A stretch of 64,000 bases of DNA from contig CM055100.1 in the NCBI GenBank assembly GCA_029204225.1, positions 52,989,763-53,053,762 of the forward strand. Reading direction: 5' to 3'. This DNA is from Diphasiastrum complanatum. Its lineage: Eukaryota > Streptophyta > Lycopodiopsida > Lycopodiales > Lycopodiaceae. The translations under genes and the position numbers were made by a program. Position 1 is the stretch's first letter. Each line of letters opens with the position of its first letter. Of the stretch, positions 34,937-46,652 are shown in pieces. Below the pieces are notes generated by a model, which searched no databases, was not told where the DNA came from, and saw only the letters and a list, made by a program, of their open reading frames with translations.

Positions 34937-37900
34937 CGCAATGTCAGCCGCAACATCATCCCTCTGCATGGGTCTGGTGGAATCAGTGGGATCATCAATG
35001 CCTAGTACACAATCCGAGGGCAACACCTCCAGAGAGTCCACAATAGATGCAAGTCTGTCACCCAACCTTGCATTGGTGTTGCAAAAAACCAACCGTGCCA
35101 CTGTGCAATAGTAAGGCGATTACGCCTTTTTGTGTGAATCAATGAAAATGTGCTCCAGTTGCGCTCGCATACACTGGAGGAACAATCCTGTTGACAATCA
35201 TAAAATTCCAAAAAGCGTATTAGTTGATTTCATCAATTTAAAAGCCATCTTTAATCACATAGAACTTGGTGGGTAAAGAAATACCTGTGATAGCACTCGC
35301 AAGGCCAACTTTTGTAGAGTTGGGCATGTAGAACCATAAAGGTTCTACTAAGTCACCGCTTTCTTTCGCTCGCTAGGATTCAGCGCCGCATGATGGCCAA
35401 ACACACCAACCTGCCTCTTGAATGCAATGTATCGTGTCTCTACAACATCTATGTCAGTGAAGTATCTGGCGGCTCCATCCAAGTATCTTAACCAATCCAA
35501 ACCTAGCTCCATGTTTGATGCCTGCCGCTGAGATAGCCACATGGGATGCAATAGGTGGGCAACAGAATGAATCGGCCTATGGAACCAATTCCACCTGCAC
35601 CCAGATGTCCCGCAACTCCACCATCCTGTTTCACATAGTTAATGACATGTCACCAAATAATTCCGAAGATGTGAAGATGACATCAAACTTATCCCAATTA
35701 CACTAGACAGATTCAGCGCCGCATGATGGCCAAACACACCAACCTGCCTCTTGAATGCAATGTATTGTGTCTCTACAACATCTATGTCAGTGAAGTGTCT
35801 GGCGGCTCCATCCAAGTATCTCAACCAATCCAAACCTAGCTCCATGTCTAATGCATGTCGTTAAGATAGCCACATGGGATGCAATAGGTGGGCAACAGAA
35901 TGAATCGGCCTATGGAACCAATTCCATCTGCGCTCCCAGATGTCCCGCAACTCCACCATCCTATTTCAAATAGTTAATGACATGTCACCAAATAATTCTG
36001 AAGATGTGAAGATGACATCAAACTTATTCCAATTACACTAGACAGATTCCAAAACAACAAATGACAGAAATGAAATAAAGTACCGTACCTGTCCTCCAAG
36101 AAATAATGCTGCTTTAGAAGCTTGTAAATAAGGTCTATAGTGCTGCCCTCTTTGTCAACTAACCGTAGAACATGGTAGAATGGCCTCATCACAGTAATGC
36201 TCTCAGCCTCACGCCAAAAATCATCGTCAAATGCAATACTCAAAAATCTCAAACCGTCAGGCCTAGTGGAGAAAGGTGGCTCCCTAAATGCATCACTAGT
36301 GGCCATGTGTCTGAGCTGATGTCTGACCCTAATAAGCCTATCCATGACAACCAGGTCAAATGCAAAACGTGTGGGAGCTGGTTTCTTCAGATCTAGTGAA
36401 CTGAAGGTGGTGAAAAGGGCAAGGGCACGCCTCTTCCGAGTGACAAATGTCACCACGACAAGGGCCATCTCAACTATCGTGCGGACCCAGGGCAAGCGGC
36501 CAATATCTCCCAATACAAGATCAATGCTATGTGCAGCACAGGGGGTCCATACAATAGCAGGGTACTGCTGCTGTAGCGAGTGAGACATTTGCACGCAATT
36601 ACTTGCGTTGTCGGTGACAACTTGCACTACGTTGGCAGGGCCAACCTCCTCTATAACTTCACTGATGACATCGAACATAAACTGTCCGTCAATGACCATC
36701 CCACCTCTACTAGCATCAATGGCCCGATAAAACATACTGCCCATGCAACAAGACACCGATATGTTGATCATTGGTTGACGGCAGGTGTCACTCTAGCCAT
36801 CAGCCATGATCGAGCACCCATAGCTCTCCCAAGCCTTCCTCAGAGGCATCATCTGTGTGGTGAGCTCCTCCACCCTGGATGTAAGGTCGGTGGTACAGAC
36901 AGTCTCAGCCATGGGTGGCTTGAAGCGAGCACATGCGGCTGGAACTGCAGCTATAGCCCTCTTGAAGGGCTCTGAGTCAGTAATGGTAAATGGCAAGTTC
37001 AGCTCATAGATCATGTTTGCCGAAGCCTGCTAGGCCTATGCCTCAAGATGGGGCTGGAAAGACTCCCCCATGGATTGTTGTCTATACTGGGAGGTGCGAG
37101 ACCCTCTATTGGAGGATGCCCTAGTGCGGTAAGCAAAACATTTCTCCCTTTATTTGTTGAATGTTCAACACCCCTACGAGGAGCAGGATGAGGTATGTCA
37201 GTGGCAGGGGGGAAAACTGGGCCTAAGGTGGCTGAGGGGGATGATGTGGCTAAGGGGGATGCTGCGGCTGCAGGGGATGCTGGGGTTGCTGAGGTGGTGG
37301 TGAAGAAGCTCCAGATGAACCAGCCTCACCATGTTGTCCATCATCACCATCCTCATCATCAGAGTCCAAATCATCCTGATGTGGGGGGAAAGTGGATGGT
37401 ATGTCCTGGGTGTCCTGTGAGAGACCATCTGGTGTCGACTTAGAGCGAAGAAATCAGAATGTCTGCACTGGGCGAGTCATCTGAGTGACTGCAGGTGGAT
37501 GCTGTGAAAAATGCACCCATTGGAATAGATGCAGCAGAAGGAGGGGCGGGACGTGGTGCAGTGGGCTGTGGTGGTGCGGTAGGACGTGGTGTAGTGGGCT
37601 GAGGAACGAGTGGTGGATGTGCATCAGGCTGTGGGGGAGGAGTAGGAATAGGAAGCTGAGGAGGACGTGGTGGTGGTGGACGAGGAGCTCGTGGGGTGGA
37701 TGACACTACTGCATATACATCAGGATCTAGTGACTTACTAACCTGCGTCAATCGTGCTCCGTACATGTCAATGAGCCTACAACGCTCCTGAGCAGACATG
37801 CGTGCGCAAGGGAGGGAGCCCAAGCGTTTGCCATCACCCTTGACAACACCAAGGAGATGGCCTTTCAGCCTAGTGAGAGTGCCGACAAAATGACCATGAC

Positions 37901-40900
37901 AAAACCTACAGGTCCATCCACGCGTCGCAGACCAAATGTCAAACCTAACGAACTCGGGGGGTCTTGGTCTACCTCACCCCATAGCTCAGGCATATCACCA
38001 GCAGGCATGGTGTGAGATGGTATAGGAAATAGGAAGTACGGAAGTGAAGAATTAAGAAGTGCAAGAAAAGACAAATGAGTTATTGTTTGCTCAGAGAAAA
38101 TCGGTATTGGATAAGTGGATATGCGCTCCCACGTAATGCAGTTCTCCTAGGGATGCCAACCCTGAACCCTATCAAGCAAAACCCTAAACGCTAAGATGGC
38201 CAAGAACAAGCAAAAGAAACAAACACAAAACCCTAAAATCTCCACAAATAATGTAATTTTTGCTCCAAAAAGTAAAGTGAAATGCAAACCCTAACTTTCT
38301 CTCTCTAGATAGGCTGGTACAGTCTCTCTCTCTAGACTGTCCCAATCTCTCTCTAGGATCCAAAAACCCTAAACCTTAAAAAGAGGCCTGTTTGCATGAG
38401 AAAATGTGAAAAACCTGCTTTTTGACCAAAAAAAGCACAAGAGAGACCAAACCCTAATTTTATCTCTCTAGAGAGGCCGGTACAGTCTCTCTCTAGACTT
38501 CCCAATCTCTCTCTAGGATCTGAAAAGTGTAAACCCTAAAAAGAGACCTCTTGGCATGAAATAAACATGTTTTTTGATCTAAAAAAAGCAACTAGAACCA
38601 AAACCTTATTTTTGATTCTCTCTAGACACACATATTCTGTCTCTAGCCTGCCCTATTCTCTCTCATCAATCGGAGCAGAAATGGCCGAAGATCCAAAGCT
38701 CTCTCTCTCACAATCTGTAGCACAAAAACAGTGAAATGAGGGCCAAAAATTCGTTGGGAGGGGTTTTGGGGGGAAAAGGGCAAAAAATTAATTAATTAAT
38801 TAATTACGGGAACCGTACCACAGCTCATGAACCGTGGTACGGTTCACTCCACGGTTCCTAAGACCCACAGTTCTTGGAACCATGGGTTCTATGACCATAT
38901 TGCAAAAAAGAAAAGTGTTTCAGGTCAAAAACCAGGAACCCCCGTTTCCGGAACGAGCAGCGCATCTTTGGCAGGGAGGTAGCTTTTGCTTACTATACAT
39001 AGTGACTAAGGCTGAGTTTGGAGTCTTGAGCGTTTGGGGAGTTCCATCTTTGTATTGGAGATATTTGTTGGAGATTTGCCCGAGCCATTGACAACGATTG
39101 ATTTCATTAGTCTCTTTTGTTGGAGAATGCTTGTATTGATTATTTTGCAGCTTGTATGAATCCTATTTGCTATCTTGAATCTGTAGATGTGTTCTTAATA
39201 GCACGTCAGAACGAGCTATGAAGTTATGTAACTTTTATTTAGAGTGCATGGTTTTTGCATCTATCAAGCTAAAATGCATAACTGGCAATGGTTTGCATGT
39301 GAAGCAGATACATGGTAGGAAAAATGACACCAGAACCTAAGCATGAAGTTGATGCCTCAGATTTTAGCCCTGATGCTTGTGTACATATTGATTTTCCGAG
39401 AATGGGATCAAGGTTAACTCCTTGCCACCAGTCAGCTGATTTCAAATGGAAGGATTATTGTCCTAGGGTATTCAGGTGAGCAACACTCAGAGTCAATTTT
39501 TGTTTGCTTTCCTTTTTTGTTTTATTTTTGCGTTCCCAGCAAAAAATCAATGAAAGTAAGAGAGACTGTACTTGTTTTATGAATGATCTTTAGCTTAAAA
39601 ATCGGAATTTTTTTGTCCATAAATTATGAAGTTTGAACCTTATGTTAGTTTCCAAGAATACAGATTGGCTAAATGCGAAAGATGACCAAAAACGCTATTA
39701 ACTAGCAATTTTTGAAGGTGAGCTTTCAACCTCTTTTTCAATATCATTTATTTAATGTTCGTCTTATTTAAGGTGAGCTTTCAACCTTTTATTTCACCTT
39801 TAGTGAAAAGAGACCTTGTAGTCAATCCATGCTTAAAGCACCTCAAGAAACTAACCAATTACAGAGATAAAGCAGTAACAATCTGTTGAAGGGGGAGCAT
39901 TTGGGGAGTAAATGAAAACAAACTTCTCTACTTGTTATTGGTGCTAAACCATTTTGCTAACATCAAAGGTTTTTCCTTAACTTTTTTCATCATGGGTATC
40001 TAAGAGGTTCATTCTTTTCATAGATATATGAGATGCAGGTTGTCATAAAGGGTTTTCTTTCTAAGAACAGATGATTCATGTTTTTGTCAAGTAGGAGGAC
40101 ATTGTTACTTGCTTCCTCAAGAATTAAAAATGAAGAAGTTCAGTGCAATAATCAATTAGATAACTTGATAGAAACAAACTAGCCACACAATTTGATGAAT
40201 CATACTCGAGTCCTACCACACAATACTCGAGCCCTACCAAGAAAGTTTGTATTGTGAGTGCAATTATTTGTGACATTTGTGCCAGTGTTATTATAAAAAG
40301 CTTTCATGAACTAGATACACACATCATAGATATGGCATCACATCAAGAACAATACATAGTAAAATATCGACTAAGATTTTTCCACAAAGAACACCATACA
40401 ATTGACATGACATTTGTGGAAGTCCTCTCAAAAAGGAACATCACTAAGCACCTCCTAAGACGATGCTGATGAATATTAAAATGATACAACTGTAAAATGA
40501 CTAGTAGAGTTTCTATTTATACTAGTGTGGAGGCCCTTAGGGGGACCTTTTAAGTTTTAGGTAAGACTCCAGAGTGCATGAGTTCCCAAAATAAATTCAA
40601 TGTACTCAAGGCCTAGTCATCAATTGTTGGGGCCATTGATAAAGTACCTACTCAGGGACCAATAAAGTTCCTCGTATGTATTGTAGTCATATCAGCTTGT
40701 ATGTTCATAACATGATAGGAAAGGAAGTGGGTAATAATAGGTTGAATACTTCTTGCATGCCTTCACAGTTGAGGTCCCAAACTCCTTCCAATTGCCTACT
40801 TTTGAAACAGGCTTCAAACATGGCTTTTTTGAAACCAAAAAGCAGTTGCTGAGACCCTCCAAACAGAAGATGTTGAGCAATTTCCGAGAAGGGGCCAGTG

Positions 40901-43900
40901 TAGCTTGATGGAATGAAGCTACTTTTTAGCCCTAAGCGAAGCAAATAAGTTTCATTGTATGAAGACCATTGCCCATTCCTCTTCCCGCACAAACAATTGA
41001 ATTTATTGCTGTAATTAGAGCTTAGAAGTTAGCCATCATGAGGCAAATAAAAGACTCATGACCATTATGAACTATGGCTGAGAGCCTAGACTTTCATTTA
41101 ACATGCTCAAAAAACTTGATAATATATCGAGCAACCAACAAAAGTCTAGTTACAAATGCTTATTTTTGTGTAAGTAAGCCGCATGTCCATATTGAAGCTC
41201 CTAATTCAATTTCCGAATGGAAGGTTAAAAACATCACATAGTATATGCTCTATGTACCTGGGCTAAAGAAGAGCTTGCTTCAGTTGGAGTCATGGCAAAT
41301 CCATGTTTAAAGGTTGAATTTTTCAGGGATGCTTTCTTGATGAAGGACATGGATCATGACTACAAGGTGCTTGCGATGGGTTATTGAGACAATAATTATG
41401 GTCTTTACAGGTTGGAGGCAGCCAAACCTAGAGATTATGGTTTAACATCGTCAATTGCATCTCAATTTAGATTGTGACATTGTAGGATGGGCCATCTTAA
41501 CTATGGTAGCTTGTGCTTGATGAGCAACTTGAAAATGGTGAAAGCTTGTAGGAGGAACAACACTCAATTTGCCAAGGTTGCGTGATGGGCAAGCACCATA
41601 GGGAGAAATCAAAGAAGGGTGGAGCGATAGGGGCCGAAAATGGACTTGAGCTCATCCATAGTGACCTATGCAGCCCAATGAAGACCATGTCATTGGGTGA
41701 AGCTTATTATTTCATGACATTCATAGATGACTACTCCAAGAGGGCGTAATGATTCACTCCAAGAGCAAATCCATTGCATTAGCTTGTTTCAAGGAATTCA
41801 GGGCCTTGGTGGAGAACGAGATGGATGCACACATCAAGGTGCGAAGATTGGATAGAGGGGGCAAATACAAATTTGGTGAGTTTGAAGTCTTTTAGCATAG
41901 GATCAAGAGGCAATCTACTCAAGTGCACACACCATATAGCAATGTTCAATGGAGTAGTGGAAAGGAAGAATTGCACCATCGTGGAAAGTGCTAGATCAAC
42001 GATGAAGCAAATGAATTCGGTGAACTTCTATTGGTCAGGGGCTTGCAACACTGCTACCTTCTTGCAAAATAAAAGTCCCACTATCACGGTTCCCAATGTC
42101 ATTCCCGAAGAGGCTTTCACAAGTATCAAGCCTAAGGTAGAGAAATTCCGCATGGAAAGCTTATTAACACATGCCAAAGGAAGAGAAAAGTAAGCTTGAT
42201 GCAAAATTCATCAAATATGTGTTTCTTGGATATGATGAGAAAACCAAGGGATATAGGTGTTTTGATCCTATGATGTGGAAGATCCACATTAGCAAGGATG
42301 TGATCTTTGATGAAATGCACAGGATAGATGAATCGAGTTATTTTAAAGTTGATGGTGAAGTGAAAAGCTTCTTACAATTTTGGAAAAGGACGAGGATATT
42401 GTAAGTTATGAGATCGAGCAAAATGATCGTGATGGATTTGAGGATCATGATCGAACCCCATCCATTGACGAGAGAATGGGGAGGTATTTGCTGATAGGAG
42501 CCAAGAAGGTCAAATTTGTTGGTGACAAGAGGAAGAAGCAAGACAATCCTTGGGATGCCTACTTGTTATGAACAGATTCACAGATATTGGTATCAATGAT
42601 GCATGAAAGACAACAAAAGGCATTCACATAGCATTCTCCAACTAAGAAACTGTATGAATATCATTGACTGCCGATAGCTCAGGCAGATCTCCAACTAAGA
42701 TCTCCAAAATAGTACAACTCCTTTACAAGAAGCCCAATTCTCAAATGATCAAAACTAACAACTGACTAGCCTTAGTGGCTATCTATAGTGGACAATCCCA
42801 GCTCCCTTCATATTGATTTGGAGGGAAAGTGAAATTCAAAAATTAGGGCCAAAAGTAGAAAACCATGTAAAATAGTATTTCTAGGCCCATCACGTGTAAT
42901 ATAAAGTGCGTGTCCACAAATAATGTCAAAAGTAGAGAAGTATGGACTATAATGTGTGTGCATAACACTACTCAACAAGAAGTCTTTTGTCTATGCAAAA
43001 TGTACCAAAGTGGTGTTAGACCATCATGAAGGATGCTAAGATGAATAAACCAGAATCCAGCAAACAAATGGAAGCAACATTGCATTTCGAATTTTTGAGT
43101 TTTGATATACTCTAATATCACAAAGAAATGTAGAGCTTCAATCCAAGAAAATTATGTCGTGAACCTTAACAATTGTTTCCGTTTTGTGTGCTTCAAGAGA
43201 ATGCCATATTCTGTTTCAAACCTAGTCTGTTATTCACTTAAATCATGCTCTAGGAGCTTAGGTTGCGATTTGAAACCTTTCTTCAGTAAAGTTGCAGCAA
43301 TAATAAATATTGTAGGGACTAAAAGGTAGTCATATGCAGGTTATGTAGAAGTGCTAGTGGACAAGCTAGCCTCTTGTTAAAAGAACTTGATGCTAGCAAA
43401 GATTCAAGAACATGGAAATCATTGCGGTTTTTAGGTTGAAGGTGCTTCTAAAGCCTCATACTAAGTACAAAGTCTCTTTTAGAAAAAAAGTTTATTTAAT
43501 TGATTCATTTTTAGGAATTCATGAGCTTATCAAAAAGGTGAATATGGCTTCTTGTGTCATTTATGTTGAAACTTCTGTGTTGTATATGTAGTTCATGATT
43601 CTTATTATAGGAATTTGATGATGAATTTTGCATATCATTTTAATAACTTGCTCAAATGAAACTTTCCTTTGATTTTGTTCATAAGATTGTCAATCAATGT
43701 TTTGAGCTTTAACACAAGAAACATTGTTAAGTTGTAACTTCTTCAATTACCAACTGCTTGATATGCTTGATTTCTTATTTGCCCCCCCCCCCCACCAAAC
43801 AAAAAAATAAATTTATCTGTTCTTAAGTTTGATGGAGTTGTTGTCCAAGAACCATATTTGGTTTGTTCCTAGTAATTACCCATGTTAAGAGAATTTTGTT

Positions 43901-44300
43901 CCTGTTCGTAGGCAAATTGGGTAATAATGAGCAACTATAAGTTTCCATTGGAACTATTTGGAGTTGAAATCATATCATAGACAATTTACCCAATGTATTT
44001 ATTTGGTTGGAATCTTGTTCACATGAGTGGAATAAGAGGCGTACTATTTTCAAATGATGAGTTATATTTGCAAGCTTTTATGAAACTTGTTGAAAAGCTA
44101 CAATTATCGAAAACTTGAACTGTCTTTTTTGTAGGCATCTTCGACACATGTTCATGATAGATTCTGCAGATTATATGCTATCTATTTGTGGGAATGATGC
44201 TCTTAGAGAGATGCCTTCACCAGGCAAGAGCGGCAGTGTGTTCTTCCTTTCACAAGATGATCGCTTCATTATAAAGACACTTAGCAAGGCAGAAGTGAAG
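28336..44300 (+). CDS. PIP5K: MORN-repeat phosphatidylinositol-4-phosphate 5-kinase, 5' half of a split gene
   Basis: This enzyme type phosphorylates PI4P to PI(4,5)P2 at membranes; MORN repeats help target plant type-B PIP5Ks. Exon 1 (28336-29672) carries eight MORN repeats of about 23 residues at roughly residues 72-255 (YEGKW, YEGDF, YKGNW, YEGSW, YMGNW, FDGEW, YLGTW). It then has a basic Ser-rich linker and ends in the kinase-domain start ([22 protein letters not shown]). Exon 2 (39308-39475) and exon 3 (44135-44300) add [33 protein letters not shown] and IIKTL, the ATP-binding glycine loop and lysine. Phases match (2, then 2, then 0), giving 557 codons. The ATG at 28336 is the first in-frame ATG. 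Exons for the catalytic and activation loops are absent from the remaining 19.7 kb, so the gene either continues past the window or is broken by the transposon block. Confidence 0.9.
29673..30232 (+). other. PIP5K intron 1 start and probable 5' UTR of LINE copy E
   Basis: The left border of the LINE could not be fixed. Between about 30100 and 30185 the motif GCGGACATCTGGG and variants recur three to four times, as in a short tandem-repeat promoter or 5' UTR. A short TC-rich run at 30181-30192 precedes ORF1. Confidence 0.4.
30233..31228 (+). pseudogene. LINE ORF1 protein (coiled coil plus RNA-binding domain), one in-frame TGA
   Basis: The ATG is at 30233 ([19 protein letters not shown]). A Ser/Thr/Pro-rich N-terminus is followed by a coiled coil ([28 protein letters not shown]). 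An L1-type RNA-binding part follows: [45 protein letters not shown]. One TGA at 30539-30541 interrupts an otherwise continuous frame. ORF1 proteins coat the LINE RNA and are needed for retrotransposition in L1-type elements. Homologous ORF1 parts occur at 57825-58375 and 63384-64000 on the minus strand. Confidence 0.85.
31270..34635 (+). pseudogene. LINE ORF2 (endonuclease, reverse transcriptase, CCHC, PIP-box tail), frameshifted
   Basis: Domains in order: APE-type endonuclease ([30 protein letters not shown]); RT ([80 protein letters not shown]); a linker ([17 protein letters not shown]); a CCHC-like finger (CCSL, then [11 protein letters not shown]); and the PIP-box-like QSHITHFF at 34453-34476. 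Frameshifts or stops occur near 31350, 32370, 32930, 33104, 33727 and 34069, so this copy is dead. RT motifs resemble I/CR1/Jockey-type LINEs more than usual plant L1, although ORF1 looks L1-like. Confidence 0.88.
34832..34845 (+). other. LINE 3' hairpin, diverged version (copy E)
   Basis: GTGCCC-TT-GGGTAC can fold into a six-pair stem including one G-U pair. Its sequence differs from the ATGCC/GGCAT hairpin of the other copies at the same place relative to the TC tail. Confidence 0.65.
34872..34934 (+). repeat. (TC)n tail of LINE copy E
   Basis: About 31 TC units lie between the LINE 3' UTR and the C-terminal coding part of the hAT relic. This is a direct junction between the two elements. 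Confidence 0.97.
34938..37990 (-). pseudogene. hAT transposase (BED finger, DUF659, dimerisation domain), broken
   Basis: In order on the minus strand: a BED-type zinc finger ([20 protein letters not shown], 37970-37850); a Pro-rich linker (37750-37540); and DUF659-type catalytic sequence, with [10 protein letters not shown] and [12 protein letters not shown] near 36800-36960. From 36771 it reads [19 protein letters not shown] and [21 protein letters not shown] stretch with [15 protein letters not shown] follows, and last the hAT dimerisation motif [20 protein letters not shown] at about 35100-35190. A possible intron starts near 36090 (GGACAG|GTACGG). Frameshifts, a stop and an internal 333-bp duplication make it non-functional. 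Confidence 0.85.
35381..36046 (-). repeat. 333-bp tandem duplication inside the hAT transposase
   Basis: Two adjacent copies, 35381-35713 and 35714-36046, are about 95% alike by eye. Both encode [16 protein letters not shown] and [14 protein letters not shown]. The length is a multiple of three. The copies meet at the shared sequence GACAGATTC. Confidence 0.88.
38894..39307. other. PIP5K intron 1, distal part
   Basis: This is intronic sequence between the hAT end and exon 2. No further feature was recognised. Confidence 0.4.
39308..39475 (+). CDS. PIP5K: PIP5K exon 2
   Basis: The acceptor follows GTGAAGCAG and the donor is TTCAG|GTGAGC. It encodes [20 protein letters not shown], then [19 protein letters not shown]. 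The family usually has TPPHQ where this gene has TPCHQ. Confidence 0.9.
39476..41169. other. PIP5K intron 2, proximal part
   Basis: The sequence is AT-rich. Short motifs near 40380-40440 ([14 protein letters not shown]) hint at copia RNase H tail sequence, but this is weak. Confidence 0.4.
41170..42570 (+). pseudogene. Decayed Ty1/copia protease-integrase fragment
   Basis: Plus-strand pieces include [30 protein letters not shown] (zinc-binding region before integrase), [20 protein letters not shown] in broken frames, [20 protein letters not shown] (integrase core) and [20 protein letters not shown] (integrase C-terminal part). Several stops and frameshifts are present. It lies in PIP5K intron 2. 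Confidence 0.85.
42590..42990. repeat. Dispersed repeat copy B
   Basis: It is similar in direct orientation to 2430-2760 (shared TCTCCAACTAAGAAA, AGCTCAGGCAGATCTCC-type and AGAAGTATGGACTAT blocks). It follows the copia remnant directly and may be part of its 3' end. Confidence 0.55.
42991..44134. other. PIP5K intron 2, distal part
   Basis: No recognised feature. A poly-C run lies near 43782-43792. Confidence 0.4.
44135..44300 (+). CDS. PIP5K: PIP5K exon 3 (ATP-binding loop)
   Basis: The acceptor follows TTTTTTGTAG and the donor is GTGAAG|GTATGC. It encodes [20 protein letters not shown] and [15 protein letters not shown], then RFIIKTL with the predicted ATP-contacting lysine. It ends in phase 0. 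Confidence 0.92.
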
Positions 44301-45588
44301 GTATGCTTTAGTTTAGTGATAGATATTTGCGCAATCTTTATATTGAGCCTATTGCTTTAATCATTATCATGTTGATGTTACATGATTCACGTTTTAGCTA
44401 TCCCATGTTTGCTCCTTTTCTTAGCTGGTTATTGGCTGTTTTTGAAATACAATGATCTAGCTTGACCCTTCCATTATAATAAGCACATAACCATGACATG
44501 TATTATCTAAGATTGTGTGGGATACAATCAAGCATGAAACCAAATTTAGTGGAATAAAAAATATTTACAAAGATTAGCCAAAATTGATGCAGAATTTAAT
44601 GCAATCATATGAGTAGTGATTTAGAAAAATGCTAATATTGTGCTCATTATTTCTATCTTCAGTGGTGCTTTTTGCCCACCAATTATGCTTTTTAGTTAGG
44701 TTCTGATCAAGTTGAAGCAAGAGAATGTCTAATAGGCTTTGTTCTTTATTGTGAACTTCCATCATGAAAAAGTTTGCCCTTCACATCCAGAGAAGTCATA
44801 GAAATGCAATACACTGGTCTTTGTACAAATGCATGAAGAGGCTTGTTCACTTATTTGTGCACGTGACCTACACCTACTCTTGGGCACTAACAAATTGAGT
44901 AGGAATGTTGTTGCATTTGGTCCATGCTAAGCATGGTCTGAGATTTTGTGGGTGGACTCTGTAAGCCTTAAGGTTGACTATTGCATGTCCTCGTATTATG
45001 TTTAGTACAATTTTAGACATAAAATCGATATGTACAACTTAATTTTGCAGACATACATTGTCATAGTAATACTAGGGATTTTCAAAAAAAACTTGAAAGA
45101 TTATACACAGTGTTGGATCAAGCTAGTCACATGCTTGCTGGTGAAAGCGAGCAAAAGTTCACAAAGAACTAGAGATTTATGGATCATTTCAAGGCAAATT
45201 TTATGATATTGATTAGTAAGAGCTTAAAAAAAAAGACTAACACAATTCGTCCGTCGAGACACAAGTGATGGATCTTGCAGATTATGGCCTCTAAATCGTT
45301 CCATGGCGAAGATGGCATGTGTTTCTTTGTAAGACGTCTCCACACCATAATTCTTACTACATTTGGGCTAGAAGTTACACAAACTATGAATTGGATTTTG
45401 TAGTAATCAAAACTAGCATATCTTAATGTCATTGTGATAAAGCTTTCTAAACTTTACCTTATGACATCATTGACTTCTCCAAAGCAAAATTGTGAATTGG
45501 GATCTGTGTGTGTGTGTGTATGTGTGTTGCCAAATGTTTTGGGTACAATGTGGTCCAATTTTCAAAATGGCTTGTCGTTTTACAGTAG
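44301..45588. other. PIP5K intron 3, proximal part
   Basis: No conserved exon or transposon motif was found. A (GT)n-like run lies at about 45505-45530, just upstream of the copia insertion. Confidence 0.45.
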
Positions 45589-45593
45589 CATTC

Positions 45594-46094
45594 TGTTGGA
45601 ATGTAAATGGAATTGCTTACATTACCATAGGTTACTTTGACCCAAAAGGTCGAGAGTTGTGTAACCATGGTCATTTATTATATTAGGCCTACTAAACTTA
45701 GAGTTAGCTAAGTTAGTATGAAATTAACTTGGTAGGGACTCATGGGTCCACTAGGCCTAATTGTGACATTAAGTACCCCAACTTGACATATTGGAGGTAC
45801 CTTATTCTTTCTATGTAACTTATAGAAAGTTGGATAGTCAACAGTCAAGTAGTTGGATAGCCAATAGTCAAGTAGTTGGAAAGCCAATAGTCATGAAGTT
45901 AGATAGTCATCGTGGACTATATATATGTGTGCATCCCATTGTAGGAGACACTTTTGTAAGCATTACTGACTATTCTCCTTGGCTGTCCACGAGTTTCTAC
46001 AAGAGGGTTTCTAGCCATCTCTCTTTTTCTTTTGAGAATGCTTTGTGTGATTGAATAGTTAAGATCCTGGATCCTTGGGCTTCTATTTCCTACA
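45594..46094 (+). repeat. 5' LTR of the RT-less copia element
   Basis: It begins TGTTGGAATG and ends TTCCTACA, with TG...CA termini. It contains four roughly 20-bp direct repeats of the type AGTTGGATAGCCAATAGTCA at about 45825-45910. Confidence 0.93.
45917..45926 (+). promoter_or_regulatory. TATA-like box in the 5' LTR
   Basis: CTATATATAT lies just downstream of the short direct repeats and is duplicated in the 3' LTR. It is a plausible core promoter for the element. Confidence 0.5.
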
Positions 46095-46108
46095 TGGTAT
46101 CAGAGCCT
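46095..46108 (+). other. Primer-binding site for initiator tRNA-Met
   Basis: TGGTATCAGAGCCT directly follows the 5' LTR. It is the usual minus-strand primer site of plant copia elements. Confidence 0.9.
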
Positions 46109-46652
46109 TTAGGTGATCAGATTGCTTGCAGGAGGGCGCCCAATAGGAAGCTTAATTCTTCCCCTTTTGGTAGCAGTAAATCGTCAAGCTGCTGATTTTT
46201 GCAGGAGAAGAATCTGTTCATCTTCTTATAACTTTTTTGCAGGAAATTGCAGGGCACCTTCACCTATTTGAGAGCTAGCAGTAGGGCGCCCATGCTCAAA
46301 CCAATTGCATGTGATCTTGACTCAATTACATGCTGAAAATTTCAGATTTACTTCTTAATGAAGATACATGTGTTTTGGACACATTTCTTGCTGAAATTTC
46401 CCTATTGGTGCGCTTGGAGTAGGGCGCTACCATCAGCTCTATATGCACATAGTGTGCACTCTTTTCAGTCACAAATTTCTGGTTTTGGTTATGGCTTCAT
46501 TCGAAGTCTACCTATTTGTGAGCATTCTGTTTTTTGTGCAGAGATCAGCCACCTATTTCATTACTTGTTGAGCAAATTGCATGTGGAGTATTGCAATCTA
46601 TTGTGCTCATAATTTCAGCTTTGAGGTTGCTGCCCTTTGAGTAGATTTTGTC

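Larger units (their letters stand above)
34935..38893 (-). mobile_element. hAT-superfamily DNA transposon relic
   Basis: The right end (5' end on the minus strand) is ...GGGTTCTATG at 38884-38893, whose reverse complement matches the start of the element at 31. Subterminal ACGGTTC/GAACCGT motifs lie at 38810-38890. The transposase is encoded leftward. The left terminus is missing: LINE sequence with its TC tail abuts the C-terminal coding region. The flank at 38894-38901 (ACCATATT) has no visible partner. Confidence 0.8.

Noticed and set aside
34732-35046. Open frames of alternating Ser-Leu or Glu-Arg through TC/GA repeats, here and in the other arrays
   Set aside because: Dinucleotide repeats are open in all frames. 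No start context or flanking homology supports a protein, except where a real LINE frame happens to read out of the repeat.
35141-35190. Host hAT-derived (domesticated) gene
   Set aside because: Frameshifts, the internal duplication and a lost terminus point to a dead transposon, not a preserved gene.
37440-37823. Pro-rich protein gene
   Set aside because: It is the linker of the hAT transposase, in line with the BED finger upstream and DUF659 downstream.
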